The translations under genes were made by a program, and so were the position numbers. A stretch of DNA of 64,000 nucleotides from Pseudoalteromonas denitrificans DSM 6059 (GTDB taxonomy: Bacteria > Pseudomonadota > Gammaproteobacteria > Enterobacterales > Alteromonadaceae). Numbering within the stretch: position 1 is the stretch's first letter; every line of letters begins with the position of its first letter. Under the pieces are notes generated by a model. The model saw only the letters and a list, made by a program, of their open reading frames with translations, did not search any database and was not told where the DNA came from. Positions 18,474 through 28,128 of this stretch are shown here, piece by piece. The DNA lies in assembly GCF_900112265.1 (NCBI RefSeq), contig NZ_FOLO01000012.1:1-64000 (forward strand), given 5' to 3'.

Positions 18474-20579
18474 TTAAAATTCAAAAGAGAGTTTAGCATG
18501 AATACTACGCCCTGCAGCAAGCAAGCTCTCTGAAGCTGGGGTATATGGTTTATCGGCTAGATTAGTACACTCAATTGTGAGCATCATAGTGTCATCTTTG
18601 CCAAAATTACGACCTATTGCTAAGTTGAATGTTCCCCAACCTGCATAATGTGTCACTACATTCGTATTTTTGTCTTGTTCTTGAGCGTCACTTGCAGCAC
18701 GAAGATAAGTATCAAGCCAGTAATGACCTAAAAAATCATTTTCACCAAAGAATTTGATGCCAATTTTACCATATACGTCTGGAAGACCAACCTTATCAGT
18801 TGTAAAATTATTCATAGTGGTTTCACGATCAGACCAAGTTGCATTGGCGTATAAATTGACCTGTGAAAAATCAATAGAAGCATCAAGTTCTACACCTTTG
18901 CTGATTGCTTTATCTGCATTGATATAGATATCATCTTTTTCAGGACTAATACATTGGTATTGTTCATTGGCACAAGAAATTGTTGTTAAGTATTTATCGG
19001 CATCAGTATAAAAAGCGGTTGCATCAACCACAATATTTCCATCACGAAAACGATAGCCTATTTCATAGTTAATTGACTTTTCAGCTTCAAGTTCTGGATT
19101 AGGGTTAATATATGTTCCTGCAGCTGTAGCACCCATAGCCATTTGCAATAGTGTAGGGTAGCCATAACCTTGAGAGATAAGCGCTCTTATATTTTGATCA
19201 TGAGTTATTGCATAGTTTGTAGCGAGTGAGCCTACAAGTTCATTATCATTACTTTTGCCTGATGTTAATCCGCGAGTTGAAGAAACTAGATCACTTTCAA
19301 CCCAATAATGACGAGCCCCTAAGGTTACTAGCCAATTTTCATTTATATCCCACTCATCTTGAAAGTAAATTGCTTTTGTTGTGAGTGATGCTTCTTCAAT
19401 ATGATTTTCCTCAGTGACTTTAATTACAACGGGTTTTGGTTCAGGCATATACAGGGTCATTTGATTTTTATTGCTGGTTTTTTTATTTACATCATCTTTT
19501 GTATATTGCAGGCCCGCAATGAAGTAATGACTGTCATTTAAAGTGAAATCAAATTGTCCATTGAGGCCTAGGGTATCTAATTGTTCAGCTATATCTGTAT
19601 TTACTTTCATATCAGCTGTAGTAGGTGGACGTAATTGCATATCAAATACTTCCATATGCTGCACAAATTGCCTATTAATCGTTTGCTGATATCCATCTAT
19701 TTGTATTTTTTTTAATATTTCAGATATATGATCTATTTGATAAAAAGTAGCTAGCTTTTCTCTATCTCGTTGTGGCATATCTAAACTGAAATTGGGTATA
19801 CCAGTTGCGATTTCAGAGTTCATATTGTACTGATCATAAGTCAGACCTATCGTCTGATCTTCAAAATTGTAGGCGGTATAAGCCATAATGCTATCATTAG
19901 CAAAAGCAGTGTCATCAAGCTCACCTGTGGGTACTTCTCTATTGTCATGTTTACTATCTGACCAAGATAATCGGTAATCAAAACCACCAAAAGCGCCATA
20001 AGCAGAAGCACTATATTGCTTACCTTTTGTTGCAGAATCATAACTTGTGGTTATGTTTGCTTGAAGTGGAGTATCACCTCCTTTTTTAGTAATAAAATTT
20101 ATCACTCCTCCTAGCGCCTTTTGACCATACAATACAGAGCCTGTTCCTCTAATAACTTCAATTCGCTCAACCATAGTTGGGTCAAGCAATAGTGGTGCAC
20201 CATATGTTGAATGGTCTGTAAGTTCTTGACCATCAATTAATATGGCTACACGACGAGATGACTCCCCTCTAATTTTAATTCGCTTCATGCCAGCAGTTGC
20301 AGCATCAGCAACTTCAACACCGGGTACATCACGTAATAAATCTGCCAAGTTGGCTGCTGAATTAAGCGCTATCTCTTCGCTGGTGATAACGGTAGATGAT
20401 AGTGGGCTGTCCATAATTCGACGTTCAGTTCTTGTTGCTGTTACCGTAATCGTTTCAAGGCCAATCTTTTGAGCTTTTGAAGTTAAGGCTGTTGTTATTG
20501 CAGTGTCAGCTAGTGCTGGAAAAGTGAATGCTGTAAATACAGCTAAAGCGGTGAGAGATAAATGACATGATTTGATCAC
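18474..20579 (-). CDS. TonB-dependent outer-membrane receptor (CirA/heme-siderophore type)
   Basis: About 701 residues from a GTG at 20579, which has AAGGA seven bases upstream; the ATG at 20618 would add 13 residues before the signal peptide (LSLTALAVFTAFTFPALA). The TonB box region LETITVTATRTERR, plug (SAANLADLLRDVPGVEV, IRGESSRRVAILIDGQELTD, ERIEVIRGTGSVLYGQKALG) and barrel ending KLSFEF are complete. The plug resembles CirA and hemoglobin/transferrin receptors. A Fur-like box lies about 80 bp upstream, suggesting iron control. The substrate cannot be read. Confidence 0.88.
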   Translation of the reverse strand: MIKSCHLSLTALAVFTAFTFPALADTAITTALTSKAQKIGLETITVTATRTERRIMDSPLSSTVITSEEIALNSAANLADLLRDVPGVEVADAATAGMKRIKIRGESSRRVAILIDGQELTDHSTYGAPLLLDPTMVERIEVIRGTGSVLYGQKALGGVINFITKKGGDTPLQANITTSYDSATKGKQYSASAYGAFGGFDYRLSWSDSKHDNREVPTGELDDTAFANDSIMAYTAYNFEDQTIGLTYDQYNMNSEIATGIPNFSLDMPQRDREKLATFYQIDHISEILKKIQIDGYQQTINRQFVQHMEVFDMQLRPPTTADMKVNTDIAEQLDTLGLNGQFDFTLNDSHYFIAGLQYTKDDVNKKTSNKNQMTLYMPEPKPVVIKVTEENHIEEASLTTKAIYFQDEWDINENWLVTLGARHYWVESDLVSSTRGLTSGKSNDNELVGSLATNYAITHDQNIRALISQGYGYPTLLQMAMGATAAGTYINPNPELEAEKSINYEIGYRFRDGNIVVDATAFYTDADKYLTTISCANEQYQCISPEKDDIYINADKAISKGVELDASIDFSQVNLYANATWSDRETTMNNFTTDKVGLPDVYGKIGIKFFGENDFLGHYWLDTYLRAASDAQEQDKNTNVVTHYAGWGTFNLAIGRNFGKDDTMMLTIECTNLADKPYTPASESLLAAGRSIHAKLSFEF

Positions 20580-20659
20580 AGAGTTGTCCTTAATAGTAAG
20601 CAATACAAAACTAAACATGATTCATGATATTTAGTGTTAGGTATACGTAAGCAACTTTA

Positions 20660-20676
20660 AATGGTAATTGTTCTCA
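20660..20676 (-). promoter_or_regulatory. Fur-like box upstream of the TonB receptor gene
   Basis: AATGGTAATTGTTCTCA is close to the Fur form AATGATAATTATTCTCA (15 of 17), about 80 bp before the GTG start. This is a by-eye match; no promoter was assigned. Confidence 0.4.
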
Positions 20677-20753
20677 CTACTATGTTCTGGATCAAGTTTC
20701 TATTATTTCATTTTTAATGCGATTGATTGGGCACATTTGCCATTTGATTATTG

Positions 20754-20786
20754 AAAAAACCTAATACTCAGTTTGGGAGTATTAGG
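20754..20786 (-). terminator. Terminator after the DJ-1 family gene
   Basis: On the minus strand CCTAATACTC and GAGTATTAGG form a perfect 10-bp stem followed by TTTTTT, 25 bp after the stop codon of the gene at 20811-21884. Confidence 0.85.
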
Positions 20787-20810
20787 CTTGCTATAAAGCG
20801 TGTTTAAATT

Positions 20811-21884
20811 TTAATTTAATTGTTTTAGTTGATTTGCCAGACTTAAAAGGTCAATGCCTTTGCTAATATCGAATTGCATAAAAGCGAGAATACCGTGCAT
20901 TAAAATGAGAATGCGTTGATAAGCTTGTGGCTTTTGTTTTAGTTCTGTTTGTGCTGCTTCAAAACCATTGGCATCATATGTCATTAATAGTTCGATAGCG
21001 TGTTCTTCTGGCGTACGTTCTCTGGTTTTAGGTTGATAGCCAATTTCAGCAACTACTTTTTCAGCAAGCGTCCATACAGACCAAGGGTTTTGACCTGTGA
21101 TTAGCTTGCCATCTTGCGTGACTTTTTCTAAATAGGTTGTGCCAGCGTTAAATTGAGCGCCCTGTGCTTTTAATTTATCTTCAAGTAAAAAAGGAAAAAT
21201 CTCCTTTGCATCAGGAATTAAAAACAGCTCTTCATCATTAGTAAATCCACTGACTTTTTTGTTTGCAAGTAACATGTCTCCATTGTCTAAGGTTACATTT
21301 ACAAGTGCTGAAGGGCCATGACATACAGCACTGACGACCTTGTTATTTTGATATAGTGTTTTAGCAATGTTTTTCACATGAGGGTTGTCGGGAAAGTCAA
21401 ACATAGTGCCTTTGCCACCTACAAAATATACAGCCTCGTAATCGTTAGGGTTTATCTCTGCTAAGGCGATAGAATTTGCAACTTTTTGTTGAATAGATTG
21501 GTCATTTAAAAATGCATAATCATACGCACCCATGTCTTCTCCATCAATCACAACAGGTGGTTTTCCACCCTTTGGACTTGCGATATCAACGTCAAAGCCA
21601 TTTGCAATGAATACCCAATAGGCTCTTGCAAGTTCAGTATGTTCATAGCCAGTGTCTTTGTCTTCGCCCATTTTATCTACGCTGGTAACGACCGCTAAGA
21701 TTTTACCTCTATATGTTGGAATATCTTGAGTAATATAAGGTAAGTCACTTACTTGTGTTTGTTTTATTGCAGTAAAGTGGGCTTTTTCAGGTAATAAACT
21801 TTTAACCCAAGTTTTAGCGCCAAATGCTAAACCAACCAATAAAATAGTTAAGGTCACTAAGGTAAATATTATTTTCTTAAGCAT
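20811..21884 (-). CDS. Membrane-anchored DJ-1/PfpI-family protein (Hsp31-like)
   Basis: About 357 residues. An uncleaved-looking N-terminal span (IIFTLVTLTILLVGLAFG) anchors a periplasmic or outer-face domain. The class I glutamine-amidotransferase-like fold shows GKILAVVTSVDKMG, YEAVYFVGGKGTMFD and the nucleophile elbow VSAVCHGPSAL with its Cys, as in Hsp31-type deglycases and chaperones. A ~70-residue C-terminal extension is extra to the domain. The ATG at 21884 has GGAG eight bases before it; the TTG two codons earlier is too close. A strong terminator follows. The true activity is uncertain. Confidence 0.8.
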   Translation of the reverse strand: MLKKIIFTLVTLTILLVGLAFGAKTWVKSLLPEKAHFTAIKQTQVSDLPYITQDIPTYRGKILAVVTSVDKMGEDKDTGYEHTELARAYWVFIANGFDVDIASPKGGKPPVVIDGEDMGAYDYAFLNDQSIQQKVANSIALAEINPNDYEAVYFVGGKGTMFDFPDNPHVKNIAKTLYQNNKVVSAVCHGPSALVNVTLDNGDMLLANKKVSGFTNDEELFLIPDAKEIFPFLLEDKLKAQGAQFNAGTTYLEKVTQDGKLITGQNPWSVWTLAEKVVAEIGYQPKTRERTPEEHAIELLMTYDANGFEAAQTELKQKPQAYQRILILMHGILAFMQFDISKGIDLLSLANQLKQLN

Positions 21885-22187
21885 GAGCAAGGCTCCTTTT
21901 TATTTTGTTGGAGCCAGTTTAAAAAACACTAAGTGAAATAAATGTGAAATGCTTATTTAAAAGGGCAGAAAACAGTTGGCTTTTGATTATTCTTCGCTAT
22001 TATAGCCAACAATTTTAGCCGCTAATGGCGTTATGTTTTAAGATTGTTGATGTTGGGAGTTAATAAGTGAGATCAGAGTATGATTCATTTTAATTATGTG
22101 TATTTAAGTGTTTAGCCATAATCATTTTTACTTTCCTTTCATCAGGTCCCATATAAAAACTTTAATCAATCCAAGGAATGTATATCT

Positions 22188-23492
22188 ATGTCTTTTTGTT
22201 CTTTAGGCTTATGTGATGAGCTACTGAAAGCTGTTTCAGAACAAGGTTATACAATGCCTTCACCAATACAGGTTGAAGCTATTCCTGCGGTGTTTAAACA
22301 ACGCGATATGATGGCTGTAGCGCAGACTGGAACTGGTAAAACTGCTGGTTTTTCGTTACCTATGGTGCAGCTTTTGTCCGAGGGTGAGCGTCCTCAACCT
22401 CACTGTGTACGTGCTTTAGTGATTACGCCGACCCGTGAACTTGCAGCTCAAGTTGCTAAGAGTGTTGAAAACTATAGTCGCCATATGAATTTGCGCTCTG
22501 GCGCTGTGTTTGGTGGTGTTAGAATTGAGCCTCAGGTATCTTTTCTAAAAGACGGCATCGATGTACTTGTTGCGACACCTGGCCGTTTAGTTGATCTGTA
22601 TAATCAAAAAGCAATTAACTTTGATCAACTTGAAATATTAGTTTTGGATGAAGCTGATCGCATGCTGGATTTGGGTTTTATCGATGATATTCGCCATATA
22701 AAAAACCTACTGCCTAGCAAGCGACAAACCTTAATGTTTTCAGCGACATTTTCACAAGAGATAAAATCGCTTGCAAGTAGCTTATTAAATAATCCTCTGT
22801 TAATTGAAGTGACTGCTGCAAATAGTACTGTAGATAAGATCAAGCAGAAAATATATTCAGTAGAAAAAGCACGTAAAAGTGAGCTATTAATTCACTTGAT
22901 AAAACACAATCAATGGCATCAAGTTTTGGTCTTTAGCCGTACTAAGCATGGCGCTGATAATTTGGTATCTGAACTTGAAAAGGCAGGAATTACTGCAGCA
23001 TCAATTCACGCTAATAGAACGCAACATGCACGCACCCTTGCTTTAGAGGGGTTTAAAAATGAAGATATCGCAGTATTGGTTGCCACTGATATTGCGTCTC
23101 GTGGCATAGATGTAAATCAATTGCCCTATGTGGTTAACTTTGACCTGCCTTATGTGCCAGAAGATTATGTGCACCGTATAGGTCGTACAGGGCGCGCAGG
23201 TAAACTGGGTTTAGCTGTTTCATTGTTCAGTATGGATGAATCTAAACAGTTACAGGCTATTGAGCGTTTAATTGAACGTAAGTTTGAACTAGAAACCATT
23301 GCAGGATTTAAGCCTAATAAAAAGGCAATAGCACAGGCCGTTGCTAAAGAAAAACATAAAAATTCTAATACTCAAAATCGAGGGAAATCGAAAGGAAACA
23401 AACCTGTAGATGACGAGTATGGTAATTTTGAGGCTGATCCAGAACCTCGCGGTCGCGGTAAATCTAAAGGACGTAAAAAGCTGAGGCGCTAA
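22188..23492 (+). CDS. rhlE: DEAD-box RNA helicase, RhlE type
   Basis: 434 residues. The helicase motifs are complete: Q motif (GYTMPSPIQVEAIP), Walker A (AQTGTGKT), PTRELAAQV, TPGRL, LDEAD, SAT (FSATFS), HANRTQ, TDIASRGIDV and HRIGRTGRAG. The tail is short, basic and low-complexity (RGRGKSKGRKKLRR), typical of RhlE, which unwinds short RNA duplexes during ribosome maturation and mRNA turnover. AAGGAA before the ATG fits. It is a single gene with a long leader of about 300 bp free of other genes, as is common for helicases with post-transcriptional control (inference). Confidence 0.9.
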   Translation: MSFCSLGLCDELLKAVSEQGYTMPSPIQVEAIPAVFKQRDMMAVAQTGTGKTAGFSLPMVQLLSEGERPQPHCVRALVITPTRELAAQVAKSVENYSRHMNLRSGAVFGGVRIEPQVSFLKDGIDVLVATPGRLVDLYNQKAINFDQLEILVLDEADRMLDLGFIDDIRHIKNLLPSKRQTLMFSATFSQEIKSLASSLLNNPLLIEVTAANSTVDKIKQKIYSVEKARKSELLIHLIKHNQWHQVLVFSRTKHGADNLVSELEKAGITAASIHANRTQHARTLALEGFKNEDIAVLVATDIASRGIDVNQLPYVVNFDLPYVPEDYVHRIGRTGRAGKLGLAVSLFSMDESKQLQAIERLIERKFELETIAGFKPNKKAIAQAVAKEKHKNSNTQNRGKSKGNKPVDDEYGNFEADPEPRGRGKSKGRKKLRR

Positions 23493-23629
23493 GTGATGTT
23501 TGTCTTGTTTTTCTTTATTGTTAAATAAATGCAATATAGGTAAAGTTTACCAATTATAAAGTATGGGTGGAAATGAGTAATTCAAGAGGCTTACTAGCGG
23601 TCAGTATTACTCACTTAATATAATTATTT

Positions 23630-25267
23630 ATGCCAGAAATAAAATTGTTCACAAAATGTAGCTTGATCAAAAAGATTATTATTACTACCTGTATTGCTTT
23701 CATGTTGTCGTCATGCACCTACATGAAATATTCGGCTATTCAGGCGGAATATACAAAGCTTCAAATTTCTGAACCGAGCCAAGTAAACTTAAAGCATATG
23801 ATAAATCAGGATACTTTTTTTATTTGGGGGAAAACAACAGCCAAGTCAAAGATATATTCTGACGTGCCTATGGTTATTGCTGCCTATTCTAGTAAATTCA
23901 AAGATAATGAACGAGTTGATACTATGTTCTTTAAAGGCACCGGGACGCATTACGGTTTAACCCTGCCTGAAGGCGGTTACACTTTGCTGATTTATGCCGA
24001 TATAAATCAAGATCAGGTGTTTCATCCATCTGAAATCGTTGCAAAGAAGAAACTTGTTTTAAATACAATTAATTTCCCTGAAAAAACGGTTAAGAATATA
24101 GATTTCAAAATAGCGCAGAATTATAAGGTTGATTGGGCTGAAACTATTTTAATGCCTGACATTATTGAGATAGAGCGACCCTTATATTATCCTGCAGGAA
24201 CCATTCGTAGCCTTGAAGATCCAATCTTTGATGAAAAAATGGCGACTATGGGCATGTACGATCCAGCTTCATTTCTCGAGTATGTGCAAACAATGTTTTA
24301 TGCACTAAAAGAAGGTGTTGCACATAAAAACCCTGTTATTTTTGTGCATGGAATTGGGGGAAGTTCAAGATCATTTAAACCCATTATTGAACATATGGAT
24401 AAAGACCGCTATCAAGCCTGGTTTTTTTATTATCCCTCTGGAGGAGATTTAGAGCAGTTAGGTGATTTTTTTTACAATATATTTTTGTCAGGAAAAGTCA
24501 TACCGCTAGGAGATATGCCGATAATTGTGGTCGCTCATAGTATGGGAGGGCTTGTAGTTCGTGAAGCATTTAATAAATACCAAGGAAAGCCAAAAGAAAA
24601 CAAAGTTGAATTATTTGTTAGCATTGCAAGTCCATTTGGCGGCCACCCGTCAGCCGCTTCAGGTGAGAAACATGGTTTAATTGTATTACCCTCATGGAAG
24701 GATTTAAACCCAGCTAGCCAATTTATAAAAGAACTTTATAAAAAGCCATTACCTAAGTCTGTCAACCATCAACTTTTTTATGCCTATAATAATTCTAGCA
24801 CGTTAAAATTAGGTGAAAACAGCGATGGTGTAGTGCCTCTATCGAGTCAATTGTATCCGGAAGCACAGAGGCAATCTCATGAGCAATTCGGTTTTAATAG
24901 TAGTCATGTTGATATTTTAGAAGATGAGAAAATGATCACTCATCTGCTAAATAAGATGGCACAGGTGAAAAATATTTTTCCAGAATCCCATATAAAATTA
25001 CTTAAAAATGGTGGTTTCGATATCAAATTAAGTGATGATTATAGTCCTGTGACCCGACATTTAATCAGTTATGCTGGCAAGTACCTTGTTTTATTAGTTA
25101 ATGAAATAATCCTGCCTATTAATCAGGAGCAGAATCGCTACATACAAGCAGTTAAAGGTGAAATCGCTGCGACGAGAGATGTGGAAAGAGAGTTTATGCA
25201 GTTTATGAAAGAGTATCCAAAATTGGTAGAGGGTGTTCTTAAAGCACATGCTAATAAAGCCTTATAA
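23630..25267 (+). CDS. Alpha/beta-hydrolase lipoprotein (lipase-like)
   Basis: 545 residues. The N-terminal segment ends in the lipobox LSSC, so it is a lipoprotein. After a ~200-residue beta-rich region the hydrolase domain begins with PVIFVHGIGGSSRSFKPII (oxyanion region HGIGG) and the nucleophile elbow VVAHSMGGLVVREAF (GxSxG form A-H-S-M-G). GENSDGVVPLSS and the later NSSHVDILED could supply the acid and the catalytic His. This looks like a triacylglycerol-lipase or palmitoyl-thioesterase relative at the cell envelope. It converges with the LRR lipoprotein gene downstream. The substrate is unknown. Confidence 0.8.
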   Translation: MPEIKLFTKCSLIKKIIITTCIAFMLSSCTYMKYSAIQAEYTKLQISEPSQVNLKHMINQDTFFIWGKTTAKSKIYSDVPMVIAAYSSKFKDNERVDTMFFKGTGTHYGLTLPEGGYTLLIYADINQDQVFHPSEIVAKKKLVLNTINFPEKTVKNIDFKIAQNYKVDWAETILMPDIIEIERPLYYPAGTIRSLEDPIFDEKMATMGMYDPASFLEYVQTMFYALKEGVAHKNPVIFVHGIGGSSRSFKPIIEHMDKDRYQAWFFYYPSGGDLEQLGDFFYNIFLSGKVIPLGDMPIIVVAHSMGGLVVREAFNKYQGKPKENKVELFVSIASPFGGHPSAASGEKHGLIVLPSWKDLNPASQFIKELYKKPLPKSVNHQLFYAYNNSSTLKLGENSDGVVPLSSQLYPEAQRQSHEQFGFNSSHVDILEDEKMITHLLNKMAQVKNIFPESHIKLLKNGGFDIKLSDDYSPVTRHLISYAGKYLVLLVNEIILPINQEQNRYIQAVKGEIAATRDVEREFMQFMKEYPKLVEGVLKAHANKAL

Positions 25268-25298
25268 AAAGAAGTAAGTTGACGATGTAAGTCAAAAT

Positions 25299-25328
25299 CC
25301 ACAAATATCATCTTATTAATATTTGTGG
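25299..25328. terminator. Hairpin between convergent genes
   Basis: CCACAAATAT and ATATTTGTGG make a perfect 10-bp stem with a 10-base loop, 32 bp after the lipase-like gene and 20 bp after the end of the convergent LRR gene. U-tracts are short on both sides. Confidence 0.55.
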
Positions 25329-25347
25329 AAAACTCATTAGCCTTATA

Positions 25348-26649
25348 TTACATACAAGTTAGAGGCGCTCTGATAATACTTTTACCATGATTATTCTCAC
25401 CCAACTGTTCATTAAGTGATTCTAGTTCAACGCAAGGTATTGCGTTGTTACCTTCCAAATCAATTACATACGCTTGAGTAAAGCCTGATAATACAGAAAT
25501 GTCCGTTATTTGATTGTTTTTCAGATAAAGGGAGTTTAACTGTATCAGTGAAGCTAACGTGGAAATATCATCCGTTTTTGTTTCTTCTAAACCTAACATA
25601 ACCAATGATTTTAAATTTGATAAGCCATTAATATCACTAAGAGGATTCTTATCAAGTAGTAATTCATTTAAAGAAGTGAGACCACTGATCGCAGTAATAT
25701 CACTAATATTATTTTCTGAAAGATAAAGAAATTTTAACGATGCCAATCCAGCGATAGGGCTTAGATCAATAATACGAGTACTAGCTGCATTCAGCTTGAT
25801 TAAGTGAGTGAAATTAGCCAAAACATCTATATTTAATGGAAAAGTATTATTTACTCCCCGATGATTGTTATTTTTAATATTTAACGATGTTAGCGCGGTT
25901 AGATTACTGAGTATTGAGATATCATTAATAAAGTTATCGGCTATTGATAATTCGGTTAATGTTGTCAGATTAGCGATATTATGCAAATCATTTTCCTGAA
26001 GCAAATTAGCGGTGAGGCTTAAACTTTCTAAAACAGTTAAGTTAACCAGCGAGGAAATATCACGAATTTGATTATTTTCAAGAATGAGTAGTTTCAAGGA
26101 TATATTGTTACTTATAGGAGCAATATCAACAATATTATTATTATCTAAGAGCAAATTGACTAAGCTGGTCAAGTCAGTCAGCGCTGAGATATCTTCAAGG
26201 CTGTAATTATGACCTAAGTCTAAAGTTTCTAATACTGTAAGGCTTGAAAAGTCGGTCAGAGTTTCAATTTCGTTACTAAATAGTCGTAATTCTTTTAATT
26301 GATTTAAATAGGATATAGGTGTTATATCATTGATTTTATGAAAATTTAAATTAAGTTTGGTTAATGAGTTCAGTTGCTCTATACCTGTTAAATCGACAAT
26401 TTCGTTGCCTTCTACATGCGTGCAAAGCAGTTCATTCATTTCGCTGATCAATGTCCAGTTGGTTTTAATGGCCATTTCAGTGACGCAATTTTTTAAGTTA
26501 TTATCAGTAAAAACTACTTCACTGATCAAATCAGAAGTTGTAGGTGGAATAGGCTGCTCATTGGGGGTATTTGAGCTTTTGCTACCACCACAACCATTTA
26601 GAAAAAGCACTGTGGTAAGAATAGCCGTAACAGGTGAAAATTTGAACAT
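25348..26649 (-). CDS. Leucine-rich-repeat lipoprotein (internalin/SDS22-like)
   Basis: 433 residues. The lipobox LNGC is followed by a Gly/Ser linker (GGSKSSNTPNEQPIPPTT) and an LRR cap region. Then come about twelve repeats of roughly 22 residues with the pattern L-x-x-L-x-x-L-x-L-x-x-N-x-I-x-D-I-[ST]-x-[IL], for example LLLDNNNIVDIAPISNNISL. This is the SDS22/internalin class, a binding scaffold usually facing outward in bacteria. There is no LPXTG motif, consistent with a Gram-negative lipid anchor. The partner is unknown. Coding is intact. Confidence 0.88.
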   Translation of the reverse strand: MFKFSPVTAILTTVLFLNGCGGSKSSNTPNEQPIPPTTSDLISEVVFTDNNLKNCVTEMAIKTNWTLISEMNELLCTHVEGNEIVDLTGIEQLNSLTKLNLNFHKINDITPISYLNQLKELRLFSNEIETLTDFSSLTVLETLDLGHNYSLEDISALTDLTSLVNLLLDNNNIVDIAPISNNISLKLLILENNQIRDISSLVNLTVLESLSLTANLLQENDLHNIANLTTLTELSIADNFINDISILSNLTALTSLNIKNNNHRGVNNTFPLNIDVLANFTHLIKLNAASTRIIDLSPIAGLASLKFLYLSENNISDITAISGLTSLNELLLDKNPLSDINGLSNLKSLVMLGLEETKTDDISTLASLIQLNSLYLKNNQITDISVLSGFTQAYVIDLEGNNAIPCVELESLNEQLGENNHGKSIIRAPLTCM

Positions 26650-27089
26650 GTAAAATACTTCCTTATGTAATCTTACAATGAAGAGTTAAACTGACTATTT
26701 AAAATTCAGTCAGATTGTCGTTGTTTTGATAGTTTATAAATTTTAATGAGCAGATGAAGACTTAACATTCGAACTGGATTTTCTTATCCATAACATTTTG
26801 TTCGTGGGTAATAAGTCGCATCTGTATGTCGAAGAGTTTACCGTTTTGACAATGAGAATATTGTAATAAAATGTATAAATTAAGATACATACAAACGATA
26901 GGTTTTAATGTATGGCGATGGTTTTGTAATAAACTATTCCACATTTAAAGGGTATTATTTAAATATTTTATTGTCACTTATAACAATTAACATCATGTGT
27001 GCTGTTTTAGTTTTACCTGAGAGAAAATTTATAGAAGCTGCATTAAAGGATATGAACCTTGAAGAGACAGCTATTTGTTATCATCTTTT
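26650..27089. other. Intergenic region between LRR and LysR genes
   Basis: 440 bp, AT-rich. Open frames on both strands (to 91 codons) have no ribosome site or recognisable product. Presumably it holds the LRR gene promoter. Confidence 0.4.
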
Positions 27090-27983
27090 TCAACAGTGGC
27101 AACGCTTAATTTCTTCAATGAGCGCATTCGCTAGTGGTGAAGCAGGGTTGTTTTTCGAAGAGATTAAAACAACGGGTATTTGATAAGCATATTTTTCGGG
27201 CAAAATAGTCTTAAATAATCCTTTATCGACCCAGTAATTGGCGTAGTGATCAGGCAAATAACCTATAAACTTTCCAGATAATATTAAGTGAGCGATACCT
27301 TCATCATGATAGGCAATGGCACTATTTTGATAATTTAAACCGTCATTTCTGGTTTCTTTATCACGCATATAGTTACTGGTTATGACTTCGGCATCTTGTA
27401 GCAGTTTATTGACTTCAGAAGGTTTGCAGTCGAATAAAGGATGGTTATTAGCACAGTACAAAAAATTGTTTTCATTATGTAAAGGGTAATAATCTAGCCC
27501 TCGCAAGTGATGTCGACTTACCCCAATTCCCACTAAAGAACGTCCATTAACAACTGATGTTTCCACTTCTCTTGCTTCACACACGTTAATATCGAACTGA
27601 ATGTTATCGCTTTTTGTTTTTAATGCGGCAATGGTACGCGCAACACCGCAGCGGGGATCGCTGACCATAGTATCAATGGTGGCTATGGTTACACGGCCAG
27701 ATAGCTCATTTTTAGAACTTGCTACTGTCGTTGTAAATGCTTCGCATTGTTGTAATAGCTCTAAAGAGGCTTGATAGGTGACTCTTCCAGGTTCTGTTAA
27801 CTCAAAACCACTTCTGCCGCGTTTACACAGTTTAATACCTAAACGCACTTCTAAATCAGATAAATGAGAACTTATAGTTGAACGTCCAATATTTAAACGG
27901 GACTCCGCAGCCGACAAGCCGCCACATTCTACTATGGCTACGAATATTCTGAGTAAACGTAAATCTACATCATGCACTTGCAC
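27090..27983 (-). CDS. LysR-family regulator next to the hut genes
   Basis: About 297 residues from a GTG at 27983; an ATG at 28043 would add 20 atypical polar residues. The winged helix-turn-helix is DVDLRLLRIFVAIVECGGLS, AAESRLNIGRSTISSHLSDL, followed by a LysR effector domain (SSKNELSGRVTIATIDTMVS). It is divergent from hutH, so it probably controls histidine degradation; the inducer may be urocanate as for other hut regulators (inference). The classical HutC repressor is not present here. A 12-bp palindrome lies between the two genes. Confidence 0.82.
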   Translation of the reverse strand: MQVHDVDLRLLRIFVAIVECGGLSAAESRLNIGRSTISSHLSDLEVRLGIKLCKRGRSGFELTEPGRVTYQASLELLQQCEAFTTTVASSKNELSGRVTIATIDTMVSDPRCGVARTIAALKTKSDNIQFDINVCEAREVETSVVNGRSLVGIGVSRHHLRGLDYYPLHNENNFLYCANNHPLFDCKPSEVNKLLQDAEVITSNYMRDKETRNDGLNYQNSAIAYHDEGIAHLILSGKFIGYLPDHYANYWVDKGLFKTILPEKYAYQIPVVLISSKNNPASPLANALIEEIKRCHC

Positions 27984-28068
27984 GTATTTTTTCTCTTTTT
28001 TGTTAGTTTGATAAAACCGGAATGAATTACGATTATTATGCATTTGTAAAACATCATGTTCAAGCTAA

Positions 28069-28080
28069 AATAGCGCTATT
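28069..28080. promoter_or_regulatory. Palindrome in the LysR-hutH intergenic region
   Basis: AATAGCGCTATT is a perfect 12-bp palindrome about 50 bp before hutH, a plausible operator for the divergent LysR regulator. It does not have the T-N11-A form expected of a full LysR box on its own. Confidence 0.35.
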
Positions 28081-28128
28081 GAAAGCACTTTTGTGTTCAG
28101 AAAAATAAATAGTACTTAGGAGTATAAG

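Noticed and set aside
26908..27183. 91-codon plus-strand frame
   Set aside because: It overlaps the 3' end of the LysR gene on the other strand, has no ribosome site and shows no recognisable product.
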